This document shows positions 1 through 13,846 of a stretch of 64,000 bases of DNA, one piece after another (the first letter of the stretch is position 1; every line of letters begins with the position of its first letter). The notes beneath the pieces are model-generated. The model searched no databases, had not been told where the DNA came from, and saw nothing but the letters and a program-made list of their open reading frames with translations. The position numbers and the translations under genes were made by a program. The stretch lies in contig NC_037261.1 of assembly GCF_000002425.4 (NCBI RefSeq), positions 5,728,098 to 5,792,097 on the forward strand, given 5' to 3'. This DNA comes from Physcomitrium patens (taxonomy: Eukaryota > Streptophyta > Bryopsida > Funariales > Funariaceae).

Positions 1-560
1 TAGGTAGGAAGATAAAACTAAGGTCTTAAGGCTTCTTTATAAAACCAATATATACTACTTGTGAGCCTTGGTGAGGCCCAAACTCCTAATCTCTTAAAGT
101 AAGTTACCCTTGAAGTAAAATTATTTACTTAACTTTTCATTCATTTACTTGTTATTTTTCAAATTTGCATAACATACTCATAATAACTCGGATTTATATG
201 TTTCTTACACTATTAGAAAAAAAAAATTTAATTTTTTTTAAAATATATTTTTTACTTTTATTTTTATTTTTTATGGGATAAAAATTTAATGAATAGACTG
301 TGACTGGTTTTGAGGTGTATAATTCCTTGATTGCATTTATTCCACTTATTTTGTATTTTTCTTCTTTTATCCTTGTTCCTGCTACTTTTACTTCACACCA
401 CCCATTACAAGCAACTCTTAATTAAGGTCATTTTGTAATTGGATTACGAAGTGAATTTTACACTCACATACTTCACTGAACTTATTTACAAAAAGTTGAA
501 TTAATAATTAGTATTGATTAAATTTCTCATATATAAAATTACTATAGTTTCAAGAAAATA
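1..560. other. AT-rich intergenic DNA
   Basis: No gene, RNA or clear repeat boundary is visible. The sequence is low-complexity A/T DNA leading into retrotransposon remnants. Confidence 0.4.
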
Positions 561-2940
561 ATTTGTTATTAGGCAAAAGTTCCATTGCTCATTTTGGTGT
601 AAGATAAGATCATTTTGAAATAGCATTTGATAAACCTTGATAATTTTTTTAATTGATAAGTGATCTTAAATTTGAATCTTTATAAGAATATATTCTAATA
701 AGATTGGCAAAGAATCAAAACATGTACTATCCTAAAATACTTGAGATTCTTCTAATTAATGTACTTGTTAAGTAGATTAGAATCACCTTTTAAATAATAA
801 TGCTATTCTTGAAATAAATCGACAATTGTAAGAAATTCTTTATTATAAAAATATAGTTAATTTCAAATATTGAAAATTTTCTTGAATAAAAAGCTATTGA
901 ATGAAATTTATCATTTGCTTCTATTTATAATAATTTCACATCCAAAACAAAGTCTTATGTATTTTTTTTTATAAAAAAATACCTTGAAAAGTTAATACAA
1001 TATAAGATTGGTGCAAAAATAAATACTATCTTTAAAGCTTCAAATATTAGTTTTACTTCTTTATTCCATTCAAATTTTTGTTTATAAGTCAAATATACAA
1101 ATAGAGTTGTAACTTAAAAAAAACTTTTTCATAAAGATATAATAATAATTGGAAATTTTCAAAAAAACATCACACATTATTTATTATTCTTAGAATGTTG
1201 AAATCCATAGTAGTCTTAACCTTCTTAAGATCCATCATAAGGCTATTATTGAAAATGATGTATCTGAAGAAGTTAACTTAAATAGTATGAAATAAACACT
1301 TTTCTATCTTGATGTATAATCTTGCATCTCTAAGTTTTTGTAATACATGACGAACAAGCAGTTCATGTTTTTTTATGCTCTTAAAGTAGATTAAAATTTG
1401 ATCTAAATAATAGATAACAAAATCATCCAAAAACTCTTAAAAGACATCATTCATTAAATGTTAAAAATTAGTTGGTACATTCATGAGTCCAAAAAGCATG
1501 ATATTATATTCAAAATGTCTATATCTTCTTTAAAATGCAATCTTCTATGTCTCTCCTTCTTTGATGTGTACCAAATTATATACTCTTCATAGATCTATTT
1601 TGATATAGACCTTAGCTTGATTAAATTGGTAAAGAAATCTTAATATCAAGGATAAATGGTATCAATTCTTCATGGTAAACTTATTAAGCCCTTGATATTC
1701 TACATATATTTACAAGGATCTATCTTTTTTATTCATAAATAAAATTAGGGCTCTTGTTGAAGATTTTGAATGGTGTATGAAATTATTGGCTAGATTTTCT
1801 TCAAGATATTCTTTGAATTCAATCCACTCATTTTGTATTAAATTGTAGATTGGTCCAAATAATGATTGAGCTCTCTCCAAAAGATTAATTAAACAATCAT
1901 ATGGATGATTTTCTAAAAAATATCTACATTCTTCTTTTTAAAAATATCTTGATAATCTTGATATTGACTTAAAATTTCATTTGAAGTCTTTCTACCATTA
2001 GAAACAAGAGTGGCATAAATAATATAACATGATCTTTTTTTTGTAGTATCTAAGAAAGTTCTTACTTTTTAAATATGATTTGGTTATACTAGATTTATGA
2101 CTTTCTACTTGATTAAAAATAGTCTTTGTTATACTATTAAAAAAGTCAAGACTACAAAAATTCCAATCTATTTAGAAGTTATATTTTTTTAATCATGATT
2201 AATCTAAAATAACTAGATCAAAGGAATATCTAATAATATTAATTATTACAAAGCTATTGTGACTATTAATTTTTATTTTTATTAGAAGGATTTTTTGAAT
2301 AATATCTCTAATGAGAAATAAATAATCATCTATTACTTCTACATAAATAAGTTTAGTTTTGTTCACTGAATGTATGCTATGTCTTTTAACAAATTTTTTT
2401 ATCTAAGAAAGAAATTGAAGCTCTTGAATCTTACAAGAGAAAAACCTTATAATGTTTAAGTTTTAAACTAACTTCTATTATATATTAATAAGAAGGTTCT
2501 AAAAAAATATATGATCTTTATTACCTATTATATAAGGTTCCAACCACACGGTCCCTATTATAGCTAGATAAACTTATTTTTTGACATACTGTCTTTTTTG
2601 ATAGCCATATTCTTCATTTTGTGATTACTTTATTTTTTTTAGATAATATTAAGTAGTAAGCTTAGGTTCTTGACAATACAAGTATAATCATTTTTGTTAA
2701 TGATAAGTCTTTTCTTGCTTAGTAAGATATTTAAAATGTATTACATCAATTTGTATATTTTCTATTTTCAAAAGTATGTGTTAAAAAGACATTAGTATTG
2801 CCATTGAATTATAAAAATATTGAGATCAATTTTTGTGACTCCTATATCCAAATTCAAAAAATTAGATATTACATTTTATAGAACAATCAGTTATTTGACT
2901 CAATGTTTGAAAATTAATTAAATTTAGCATTAGTTTCTTT
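561..2940 (-). mobile_element. Decayed Ty3/gypsy chromovirus fragment (RNase H, RT, protease, gag tail)
   Basis: This stretch is collinear with the minus-strand element at 23.5-25.8 kb. Both share a stretch matching the RNase H region (about 600-1140), the RT region around 1650-1760, and gag C-terminal sequence around 2500-2940. No open frame survives because stop codons occur throughout. Read on the minus strand the order is gag, protease, RT, RNase H, as in gypsy elements. Integrase and the left LTR are missing on the window side. This is an old relic with no coding capacity. Confidence 0.65.
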
Positions 2941-3018
2941 ACCTTACATACGTATGATATATGGCCAATACATATGATATATGGCTAACTTGTTGGCTAA
3001 GTATTCAATCCACTAATC

Positions 3019-3520
3019 TGTCATGGACATGCATACTTACTTCAATAAGAAGTTTTAAATAAAAGATAAATGTATGTAGATTTCATATTATCTTATAGCA
3101 AAGCTTTTTAAAAGCTTCATAGATGCATATTTGACTTTATACATGTTTGTAGTTGATTGATAGGTTAGAAACTTAATCAACAAGTTAGACATGTATTGCA
3201 TGTGCTAATAGCTTATAGAATAAACTAACTACATGATGTATATATAAGAAACTTGTCTTCTAAGTTAGACATGTATCAAGGGTCTTATAGAATGTGGCTA
3301 CATAGTTTTTAGTTAGATAGTATGTATGGAAGCAAGAATGAAGTCTTCTTCACTATTTTCAATACTTTTTTAGTCTTTAGTCTTATTTTAAGACTTTCGA
3401 GTCTTCTTATCTTTGGCAATAGCTATTTTAATTTAATATCATATCTTTGAATGATTATCTAGTCTTTTTGAATAACATAAGAGTATATTGATCTTTTAAT
3501 TCTTTGAAATTCATGTCCCT
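3019..3520 (+). mobile_element. Solo or orphan LTR, family A (plus orientation)
   Basis: The segment starts TGTCATGGACATGC and matches the LTRs at 15714-16250 and 28484-29019 along its length. Shared parts include the 'gattgataggttagaaact' segment and the 'tttagtcttattttaagact' segment near the 3' end. No internal region follows it, so it is a solo or orphan LTR. It is inserted against a minus-oriented LTR piece of the same family. No clear target-site duplication was found. Confidence 0.6.
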
Positions 3521-3690
3521 ATCACAATCACCTTTAGACATGTACAAATATGAAACTACATCTATAAAGTTTCTAAGAAGCTTCTCTACAAGATAGTATC
3601 AAATTAATCTATTTTTATCTACTTCTATCTATTCAAATTATCTAAATGATTATTAGAGTAAACATATATGTCCGTGGCAATAGCTCCTTT
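3521..3690 (-). mobile_element. LTR family A fragment (minus orientation)
   Basis: It aligns with the terminal part of the minus-oriented LTR at 27.04-27.19 kb: 'ttctaagaagcttctctaca' followed by a tail ending 'atatatgtccgtggcaatag'. It is probably the remnant 5' LTR of the minus-strand element to its left, split from it by the plus-oriented LTR. Confidence 0.5.
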
Positions 3691-4460
3691 TCTCATTGTT
3701 CTTTTACATTGAAGATTTTCAAAAATGTTGCAAAATAAATTTATTATTAATTTACACAAATTTATATCAATTTTTGATTTTCTATGATTTTAAAAAAAAT
3801 AATTATAATATAAATCTTATTATATTTCAAAAATTTCCAAATCACCTTAAATAATCTTAATTTTGTAAAGTTCTTATAAATTTAATATCCACACAAATTA
3901 CTTAAAGCCAATGTTCAAAGAAACTTTATGAAAGTTTCTTCTTAATCTTCCTCTTCAATCAACCAAAGAACTTTGCAATTCTTATAGGTATCTAGTTTTG
4001 GATCTTAAGGTTTAGTTTTGGCCTTGATTTACAACTAATCCTCTTTATATATCAATGTCTAGCTTTTTAAAAACGATTTACTGAGAACTATTTTTTATTT
4101 TTATCTAAAAATTCTTATAATATTATTTTTTTCTACTCCATTTTATTTTATCTTTTTTATGCTCTTATAATAAGTAAGAATATTTTTTTACAAAAAAAAC
4201 AACATTAATACCAAATATTTTAACAACTTGTCTATCTTTTAGCTTTATTTTTTTAAAGTAATTTTCTACTTTATTTGTCAATTAAAATTGTTTTAAAAAA
4301 TCCATATTTTTATCTTTTATGTAGTAATTGTATTACAATACAACATGATTTTTTAACCAGCCAATTCAAATATTCTTTGTATTTTTTATTGTTAAAGAAT
4401 TTTTTAAAAAAAAACTTTTTGATAAGTTTGTCTTTAAAGGTTATAGATGATGATAAATCG
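3691..4460. repeat. Partial copy of dispersed repeat family C
   Basis: The segment around 3950-4260 resembles 53.7-54.05 kb and 55.4-55.8 kb. All have a 'tttgg..ttgatttacaactaatcctctttatatatcaat'-like block followed by a 'ctcttataataa'-like block. No coding potential is evident. It is possibly part of a large LTR. Confidence 0.4.
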
Positions 4461-6999
4461 AATAAATTATATCATTAATATTTTTTTAAAGTCCAATTTT
4501 TTTTACAATCCTAGCAAATTTTATTTCAATCTAAATATTCAAAGCACAATTGTATATGTCTATTATTAATGAGATAGTTTAAGATGTATAATAATATAAG
4601 TTAATTATGAATAATATATATATATATCAATTTGATTTGATTTGATTTATTTCAATGATATTTCAAGTGAAGTAAATAGAGTATTTATAATTTCTTCAAG
4701 AATCAATAATAAAATGCTAATAGAAATCTTTGAAACAACTTTTTAGTATATAAACCTAGATCAATTTTTATTGATTGTTTCAAAAGAAGAATTGTTGACA
4801 AATATAACATTATTAAATAATACATTTATAGAATCTAATAAATACATAATTATTTTATATATAGATAATTTATAAATAATTTTTATATTTAAAAGAATTA
4901 ATTTATCTATTTATTTTGTATGCAAATTGTCATATACGAATTTTTTCTCTTCCAATGATATTATTTATAAAAATAAAATATTATAAACTAATAGAAATCT
5001 AATCCATTTAAATCAAATATTAAAAAATAATACTATTTAGATTAGAGTTAGAATGATAATATATAACATAGATTATGTGGCTAAAGTAATTTACATACAC
5101 ATTTAAATATTATAAATGAAGAGAAATTCTTTTAAAATTAGACTCTATGGCTTGTAGAGCCAAATTAGTTGGATTAGTGTCAAATTTCAAATATGGAGAC
5201 CAAACAATGAAGGTGCATGAAGTTGTGGTGATAGTTGTATCTTCTTGAATGTAGGATCTCTTTAAAAAAAATTAACATAGTTGTATCTTTTTGAATTTAG
5301 AAGCAACAAACTTTAGTGGACTGCAATGAAAGTGAGTTACAATAACATGACCATTCTTTTTATGTGTGGAATAGCTTCAATCTCATTGGATCTAGTTTCT
5401 ATGATATGTTTATGCATTGTGAAAGGGCATATGTTTTTAGTGATTTTGACATAATTTTTAGTTATTCTATTGGACAAGAATTTTATTATATTGTAGATAA
5501 TTAGAATTGAATGACTTGATTAGTGAAACCTCCTTATTAGTTAAGATGAAAATATTATTTTATTAGCCAAAAACATATGTTGCCCTTTTACAATGTAAAA
5601 ATTTATGTTTCATTTTCACACGTGTCCTTTTTCATTGCATGCTACCTTATTTTGTGTTAAATTGATTTTCACAATATTACCCCTTTCACAATGTAAAAAT
5701 GTATGCAGTCCTTTCACATATATTACCTTATTTTGTGTTAAAATATTTTTCATGCCCAATAACATAGGTTTTTTCTAGAATATATATATTACAACTGATT
5801 GGAGTGACTCAAAGATAAAATAAAATGAAATAACACTATGCTCAATATAACTATTTACATAAGGATTTATCCCCTATTAACAATAAATATTACTATATCA
5901 AATGCAGGAGTTGGATATGTAGTTCTATGGTATCAGAAGTATTAATATAATTTATTCATTTATATTTTAAAATAGATTGAATCACTTAAAAATTCAGTCT
6001 TTGATACATTATGATTATTGAGATGCCCTCATATCCACAGTTTGTTAATTTTCAATGTTTTGAGAAAATTAGGGCTCTCGCATCAATCCAGGATCTGTGA
6101 AGGCCAAGCCAGGTCATACCGACTTTCTTGCACAAATTGATTTTAGTTGACGCCACAGGCTAAAACAACTCGGAAATAATTTAAGGTAATGGGTCCTACC
6201 GTCAAAGGTCATTGTGGTGGTTCACTCCTTAATTCAAGGGACTCTGTCAGTGCCATGCAGGATGCAGAAAACGTGCAAATGATGCAACAACATGCATGAA
6301 TAAATTTCACTCATGGCCACTTTCTCTCCAACAAACAATATTCTCTTACCCATTTCCCTGCCCCGATGCCGACTAACATCAGGCAGCTTGGGGTGTACCA
6401 TCAAAATACATACCATCCACATTTGATAAACCGGATGATATTTACTCAGCTGTGCAGGCATTGACAAACCAACAATCACGTCTTGCTGTGATGCAATGTC
6501 AAACGTCACGTACGATTAACCAAGTACCAAAAAGTAGAATGCATTAAAGTCAAGGTTCTGAGGGCCAATAAAAAAAACACAATGCAATTTAATTATGAAA
6601 CAGAGGCATCCCAATATCTGCCAAAACGAGTGATCAAACTAGTATATGTGCATGTCAGAAAATAAAGCAGAAGGAGCTTGAGCACCATCTCTGTCTATTG
6701 GCACACAACACACTACCATCATCAAGTTGAATGTGCATGGCTAGGTCCAAAAATGAAATTGCCGTGCACATACTGACATTTTCGTCAAGCTTGTATTTAC
6801 ACTCCTCATAGGACCCCTCAAGGCCACCCCTAATCTGCCTAAGACAACAGTAACCCCAGCAGCCGCACTGTCGTCACCACGATCTGGCTTAGAAATCGAT
6901 GTGAATCAATTCAGTCTACATCCTCTAAAAATACCGAGCGCACTGAAATGACTGCACAATCAGATGGCTTGTTCACAGGGACTTCATGATCCCGGCTCC
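4461..6999. other. AT-rich spacer, then 3' flank of the GIP1-like gene
   Basis: Up to about 6.0 kb this is low-complexity A/T DNA holding one candidate MITE (5415-5595) and a nearby direct repeat of its end sequence (about 5585-5750). From about 6.1 kb the composition becomes mixed and gene-like. That part is probably 3' UTR and downstream flank of the minus-strand gene. A 91-codon minus ORF at 6234-6509 has no recognisable product. Confidence 0.4.
5415..5595. mobile_element. Candidate MITE with imperfect terminal inverted repeats
   Basis: The left end CATTGTGAAAGGGCATATG is inverted at the right end, which reads CATATGTTGCCCTTTTACAATG on the plus strand. The arms are about 25 nt with a 2-3 nt offset, the element is about 181 bp, and it has no ORF. 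Parts of the right end recur downstream at about 5680-5750. The target-site duplication is not certain. Confidence 0.45.
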
Positions 7000-9900
7000 C
7001 TAATAGTTCGAATTGTTCCATGACTGTTGCGCACGTTGAGGTTGCTGCTGGTAGGCTCCTGCTTGGCTGTTGCCCCCTGCGCCTCCCATTCCTTGGGGCT
7101 GTTGAAGCATCTGATGGCTTGGGGCCGGCCCTGTCTGTGACGGATGATACAAGTTGGTATATGCCGCGTTTGGATGCGCATGCCCGTGCGTCGGTTGCTG
7201 AGAATGCGCGTATCCACTGTGCTGGCCTTGCCCGGCCAAACTGTAGTACAAGCTCGTCTGCATGGCCGCTGACGGTCCAATATCGCGGGGCATCGCGGCC
7301 TGAATCCATACTGTCGAGCTATCTCCCTGCTGCCAAAAAACGTCCACACTGTTAATACACCCAACTAACGCCAACCAAAACCATCGAACCCTCTCTACAA
7401 ATGCACGCGGCACAAAATGCTTGGGACTATCAACTGACTAACACCATTCCATCACGTCCACCCTCAGTACGCATTCTCACAACTCTGAAGATATATCGCC
7501 ATACCTGTTGGCTCGGAATGTAGAGAGTGCTATCCTTATAACGCGATGTGTTCATGTCCTCGTATCCAGAAGCATTTCCGACTGTCACCGCAGGACTTGA
7601 CGCATATCCTGAAGGCGTTGTCGTGTACCCGCCGTATCCTACGGCTGGTGCAGGATGGGGAGCGTTTCCGGCAGCTGCCCCGGGCTTGTACTGGGGCATC
7701 GGAAACTTCACAGCAGTCGCTCCGCCAGCTGGATAAGACGATGCCGCAGATGGAGGAGTGTACGTCGAGCCAGCCGGAGGCTGAGCATAAGCTGTGCTGC
7801 TCGAGTTGTAAACGTGGTGCGGATATGGGGGCTGCAAATACGGGTAACTTGCGGGCATATATTGATAACTCACGTAGTTCCCAAAGGGTCCCGAAGGTGG
7901 CTGTGAATAATGCATCGGCAAAGCTTGCTGCGGCACCACTTGTGCAGGCTGCACGTTACTTCCCGGTTGAGAAGTCTGCGAAGAACTCACGCTCGGTGTG
8001 GCAGAAGCTAGCATCGGATTTCCTCCCTGCACAAATCCCCTCGTCATCAAATCATGAATGTCTCCCAAAACAAAAATTATCAACAGTAAAGAAATCGATA
8101 GTAAAAATACAACCTCACACTTCTCGATCCAATCTAGCAAACACGAGTTCTCACCTCCTGGGATGCTTGAAGAGATGGAGCCGCCATCAAACCAATATTC
8201 CCAGAATACTTGCTCGCTGTGTTCGTTGGAACATAGGGAGGATAAAGCCGATCGGATTCTGCCCCACGGAACGCTGAAGTATAGTAGCTCGTCGTCGGGT
8301 CGTACGCCGGCTGAGAAGAATCACAGATGCGGACAACGCAAGCTAATCAGGCTACTCACCATGTATATCAACAGATAAAAAAAAAAAAAAAAAAAAAAAA
8401 AATACACTCAAAATACGCTGGGAAGCATTCTCGGCGTATCAACGATCCAAGCAGACAACACGAGTCACAAACAACAAGCACACACAACTGCATCCACACT
8501 CAACCTCCATAATCGAGAGAGAGAACGGAGAGAGAAACGCTAGAAACTAAACATGACGCGTAGAGCCCAAGTGCTTTACACGTACCACCATGCTTGGAAT
8601 CCGAGGTGCATCCTGAGGTGCCGACTCCGTTTGCTCGTAACCATACTGACCGCCAGGCATTTGTGGCATCAACCCAAACCCAGGATAGTTTGACGCCCCA
8701 AAAAAATACGGCGCCGACTGCACCACTGGATCAGGTTTCGTGTGCTGCTCCTGGGCTGGAACGGCCGGGTCTTGCTGAACTACAGGTGGTGCCTCCACGC
8801 TCGCGTCAATGCTCTCCACCGGAGTAGCTACCTGCTGCAGCCCATATGACTGGGCCATCTCCACTTGGGTATCCACACTGAAACCCACCCATATTCAAAC
8901 TTTACCTCGAATGCACATCATACAAGCCTTCTCATCTTAGCACCACTCGTTGCCTCCTACCAAGCACTCCGTCCTATCCTACAACCAGTGCTCAACGAAC
9001 AACGCACTCAACCCTGGGACAAACCCCATTTCTAAGAAAATTTCACGAGCTCACCTTGAAGGAGCCGGCAACTCGACCGGAGCCTCTTCCACAGCAATAG
9101 TCTCCACGTTCTTCTTGTTCTCTTCAACTTCTGCATGACCAAAGCTCGTCCCGAAAGCTGACACAAAATCTGAACCAAAGCTACCGAAGCTCAAATGCGA
9201 ACGGTCTGCTTCCGGCACTCGAAGGTGCGTCGGAATTATCACCGGCTCGTCTTCTTGTATGCTCATAGACTGATATGCTTGAGCTATGCTCGTCGGGTCC
9301 ACAGCACCTAGACCTTGAGAACCACCGTCCGCTGACGATCCTAACAAGTTGTGCCCAGGAGCTTTCGCCTTCCACTCCAAGCCGCCGGCACCTGCAGCTG
9401 CACGATAGCGAAAAACACCTGTCAGATCATCACATCCATCCAATGAACATTCATGCATCTAGAGCAACACTCCGACTACCCCAACGCCCCGAGTTCCACG
9501 CAAATAACGCATATCATACGACGCATCCTACCTTTCTGAGTGCCCACGGGCTGCTGTGGGGACCCATACAAAGGTCGCCCGTTAAATTGGCTACCACCCA
9601 GTACGCTCATTGACCCGTGTCCTTGCGAGTTGCCTGCCTCCATGCTCACGGCAGCTTCATCCACACTTACATCTCGACTAGACGGTGCAGACGCCGTCGC
9701 AGCAGGAGGAGAAGGCGGTCTTGCTGTCTCTAATTCCCTCTCCATGTCTGTCTCCAGATCGCCAGAGCCTTCGGATTCTGGGACAGAGCTCGCTTGAGCC
9801 GATGGGGACGCCGCACTTGAATCGATTGCCGCCTCTGCATTTGATGAACTTACAGGCCGATCTCCAATAGGACGCTGGTTGCCCACCGCACCGATGGCAC

Positions 9901-12534
9901 TTTGACCGCCCACAACTCGCAAATCTACCGATGTATGAAGCACCGGGTCCGCACTCGACGAATAAAATCCCGAGGACTCCGGAGAAGGCTCAGAAGCTGC
10001 TACTGGGGCTACGGCAGCCGGATATGATGGAGACAACGCCGTTTGAACGACCGGCACGGCTGGGGAAGTTGCCGGAGATTGGAAGCTCGAGGGAGGTGGA
10101 GGAGGAGCTGCCCGCGCTTTCAATAGATCTGCCATTGTGCCATGCCCTGAGGCCCATGCCCCTTGTGGGGGTCGTGCGGGTCTCACAAACCCGCTGCTTC
10201 CATTAACTGCTCCTCCGGAGCTACTGCTAGCTGGACTTGGAGCTTGAACTGGTGCTGCTGCTGCTGCTGCTGCTGCTGTTTGAGCGCCTGTTGATGGTGG
10301 TACAGAGCTGCAATTCACAATCAACATCAAACAATCAGGAATTCATTATCTGAAACTAGTAACTCCATATCCAACATACCAAGAAACCACCACTTTTCAA
10401 CTCCATAATCTGCTGTATCTACGCCCCTCACAGCCAAAACTCAAGCGAACCAAAACAAAACAATCCAGAGGCATCTCAGGTAGAATTTCCACCACATATT
10501 ACATCAAAATCTCATCACACGACTGAATTCATTAATATGTACACACGGAGCTCTCAGAATCTGCATGCTAAGAGGTCATCACAGTTTTCATGATTCAATT
10601 TGATTTTATCGTATCTCGTACGTACCTCGGGGCCGACGGCTTTGCTTGACAGGGTGCAGTAGTTGAATTTGAAGCTGCGCTAGAACCACGCAAACCAGGA
10701 TGAATGCCATTCTCTCTTCCGTGCGCTCGACCTCGCCCACCACCATACTCTGAACAACCAAACTCGCCACATAAATCATTACACCCTTCCAAGAACCCAC
10801 CTTGCCACGCCCACAGCCGTTCTTCTTATGATGCTTGAGTATTACACCACTTCCTCTAATTGCATACAGCAAGTAGCTGCCTCGCTCAGTTGCCAAACAC
10901 TACTTTCATGTCAACATTAAGGGCTTGTACGCGACCGAAGGTGCTTGGGTTATATCGACGGGAGAACCTTAAGCTTTATCATTCCACTCATCATTACCGT
11001 AAAACTCACATCAATCTCAGCTGAAGCGCTTGAGGAAGTAGATCGACATCACAAACTTCGCAAATCATCTGATATGCTGCTACTCTTCCTCACTATATAT
11101 CATGCTCATTTACAATACATTCAGCACAAGCCTTGACTTGAACACTAGGCATGTCCATTGGCACTCACCCTGTGAACCCTGAGAACCGTAACGAGGCAGA
11201 GAACCCCCGGTTCCACCACCGCCACGTCCACCTCCTCTGATATAACCACCGCTACCAGGCCGTCCCCTCATATCCGAATCTCTCGCTTTCATTCCTCCAG
11301 TCTGCCGTATCATGGTGCTCACGGATGTTAAATACAATACAGCGCGGTCAGTTCTCCCTCAACTCTTTCGCAGCTTGTCTATCTACGACTCGGTAAGGAA
11401 ATCAAGTTCCACATTTTCTTACCTCTTTCTTCTTGTCCCGCTTCCTCTTCACTTCGTGAAACGGATCTGCATCGTCAAACCCACCATTAGCACCTCAAAT
11501 CAATCCCGCTAGCCCCACCTGCCCAAACCTACCACATTGGCGAAATCCATGACCCACGAACGCAGTGACGTCAGAATCGCAGTTAAATACACATGTAGCA
11601 CAGCAGCAGTGCAAAGGGAAAGGTACGGCTCCTATACCTCCTGCAAAATACACCCAACCATATAAAAACACATTAATAACTCGACCCACACAAAAATTAC
11701 ACTCATCAAGATATTAGCTGCACAACTCTAAGACGCAACTACTGCGATGCCAACAAATCTTCGAATCCAATCTATATAAAATGTAGAGCGATTATAGAAA
11801 GACACGGTCATTCTAGCACAGTATGAAACTAAAAGCCATTCTGACCATACCAAAAGTCACTTTCTACACTTTGTTAATGCTTCAGCCGATACGGATAAGA
11901 CAACGGGACAGAATTCTCTTACACATTTCGGACCTCAAGAGAAGTGTAGGTTGAATACTTCTACACCATGCGAACATATTGCGAAATGACGACGTGGTTT
12001 GACCCACCATACATAAAATCGAACTCGCTAACATGAACCGAACGCTCGTACCCAACACAACCCGGACTAGAGCAGCACGTCATTGCATCAATCATGACCA
12101 AAGAGCCCGCTTCATCCCGCAGTGCAATTTCATCATTTGGAACAGCAGGAGGTCTATAGCACAGGCTTCACCATTTCGGTGGCAAACATGGCGTGCCTTG
12201 CACGGAGATCTAACCCCATAGAACTAACCACCTAATCACGACACCGTCGCACAAACCTCTGCTCAAAACTCCAGACTCATTGAACATAACTTGCGCAGCA
12301 CTAGGTCCCATCCACGACACAAGAACGATCGAGCCATAAAAGCCCGAGCACAAACGCACGCGTACCTTGGTTCAGCAGCCGTTGCGCGGCCTCGTTCGGG
12401 TCCATGTTGCACTCTTTGAGCATGGCATAAATCTCCTCTTCGCTGTTGCCGACCACCTCCTTGAGGTCCTGCACCACTTTCTTAGTGCTGGCCGGGATGT
12501 CGACGGCACCGCCGCCGCCCCTGCCGGTACTCAT
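7000..12534 (-). CDS. GBF-interacting protein 1-like (DUF1296 / UBA-like), ten exons, 960 aa
   Basis: Plant GIP1-family protein. In Arabidopsis GIP1 binds G-box bZIP factors and acts as a nuclear co-regulator; that role is known for the family and inferred here. Exons, minus strand: 12366-12534, 11423-11466, 11169-11301, 10626-10749, 9532-10307, 9055-9391, 8586-8877, 8155-8310, 7505-8026, 7000-7329. Phase closes at every junction. Residues 13-71 form the helical UBA-like DUF1296 domain (STKKVVQDLKEVVG, then DPFHEVKRKRDKKKE). A Gly/Arg-rich stretch follows (72-130). Exon 5 is Ser/Pro/Ala-rich with an eight-Ala run. Exon 6 holds the family motif IPTHLRVPEADRSHLSFGSF (about 468-487). The C-terminus (625-960) is Tyr/Pro/Gln-rich and probably disordered. 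The start is the first ATG of exon 1, ten residues before the conserved domain. Confidence 0.9.
8377..8402 (+). repeat. Poly(A) tract in a GIP1-like gene intron
   Basis: An uninterrupted run of about 26 A on the plus strand (T on the gene strand), inside the intron between exons 7 and 8. Confidence 0.9.
10253..10279 (-). repeat. Coding trinucleotide repeat (poly-Ala) in GIP1-like exon 5
   Basis: A (CTG)n run on the plus strand reads as GCA/GCT-type codons on the gene strand and encodes eight alanines. It is likely length-variable between strains. Confidence 0.8.
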
Positions 12535-12675
12535 CTTGGTGGACAGCGCAGCCCCCCTGCAGCTCCACCCCGGGCCGACTCCGCCTGTTGCCTTGCTCCT
12601 CCTCCGATGACCGCCCTCCGTCCCAATGCTCCCACACGTTGCCGTATGATTGAAATGATACTAGTTTAGCAAACC

Positions 12676-12863
12676 TTAGGGTTTCAAGCACAAGCTATGG
12701 CTTTGAAAGGGGGACAGGGAGTAGAGACAGGGGCAAGCAGGCAACACCGTAGTAGGACCGAGCTAAGATGGAGCACAGCGAACAACAACACGTGAATGCT
12801 GGTGACGATGGGAAAGAGTCGGAGATGGCTGGAAAGGCGGGAGACTTGGGCCCCAAACCCTAA
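12676..12863. promoter_or_regulatory. Telo-boxes and a TGGGCC site upstream of the GIP1-like gene
   Basis: TTAGGGTTT lies at 12676-12684 (telo-box AAACCCTAA on the gene strand). AAACCCTAA lies at 12855-12863 on the plus strand, next to TGGGCC at 12847-12852 (site II type). In plants this pairing is typical of promoters of growth- and translation-related genes. The distances from the ATG (about 140-330 bp) suit a promoter or 5' UTR. Binding is inferred from motifs only. Confidence 0.5.
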
Positions 12864-13806
12864 TTCCATCGTCCCGTTCACACTCCGTTTGAATCTCTGC
12901 GGAAATTTTAAGTTAACCAGGCCCTGCGTCAGTTTGATCTGTTTTGAATTTTCAATTTCGTCAGGATGATCATCCTGCCCTTTTGTGGATAGCTCCTCGT
13001 TTTCCGTCGACGACTCTGTCCGTCATGGTGCTCTTTTGGATGATATTCGTCGTCCAGGGTCCCCCCCTTTCTGGGAACTTGGATTGAGTGCATTCCCTTT
13101 GGTTCCCAACGTTGTGCTGCACCTTTGTTAATACAAAGTCGGCCTCGGAATTCCACCACCCATTTACTTGCTTAATACTCCTACTCCCCCTTCACCTCCC
13201 TACTACCACATTTCTCAATTATTATTGTAAACCTTAACTTCTGTGTTTTTCTGGATTTTTTTCTTCTTTTTTGATGTTTGATTGTGGGTAGTGGGTTGTG
13301 TCGATGTGTATTCATTTGAACACTTTTGGGAACCATCTAAATTTGCATCTCTACTTCCAAAGCATTTTTCTTTTTTTAGAATGCAAATATGATTTTTTGC
13401 AGTCAATGACAGATACGAATACCTGAATTCTAAAGTAGCACAATAAAATTTCTGATATATACATACATACATCCATACATATACCAAAACATGGTGGGTC
13501 ATTCACATTTGACAAATGAAATACTATGCTGAAAATCAATATATGACTGAATGTTTATATATATATATATATATATATATGAGAATACTCTCACGTTTAT
13601 TTACTAAAATTGAGCATCTTTTTACAAGTTTAATGTCACATAGGAACTAGTATGTTCTTTTACAAAAATGCATTTTAATATCTAATACTTAGCTAAATTG
13701 TTGTATGACAAGCATTAATATTTACTATAAATTGAAATTGATATGCAAAGAAATTCATATTTAAATTATATATTAAAAAATTCAATATATATATATATAT
13801 ATATAT

Positions 13807-13846
<40 letters not shown>

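Noticed and set aside
7020-8378. Several long plus-strand ORFs opposite the GIP1-like gene
   Set aside because: They are antisense shadows of GC-rich exons whose minus-strand reading matches the family and splices in phase.
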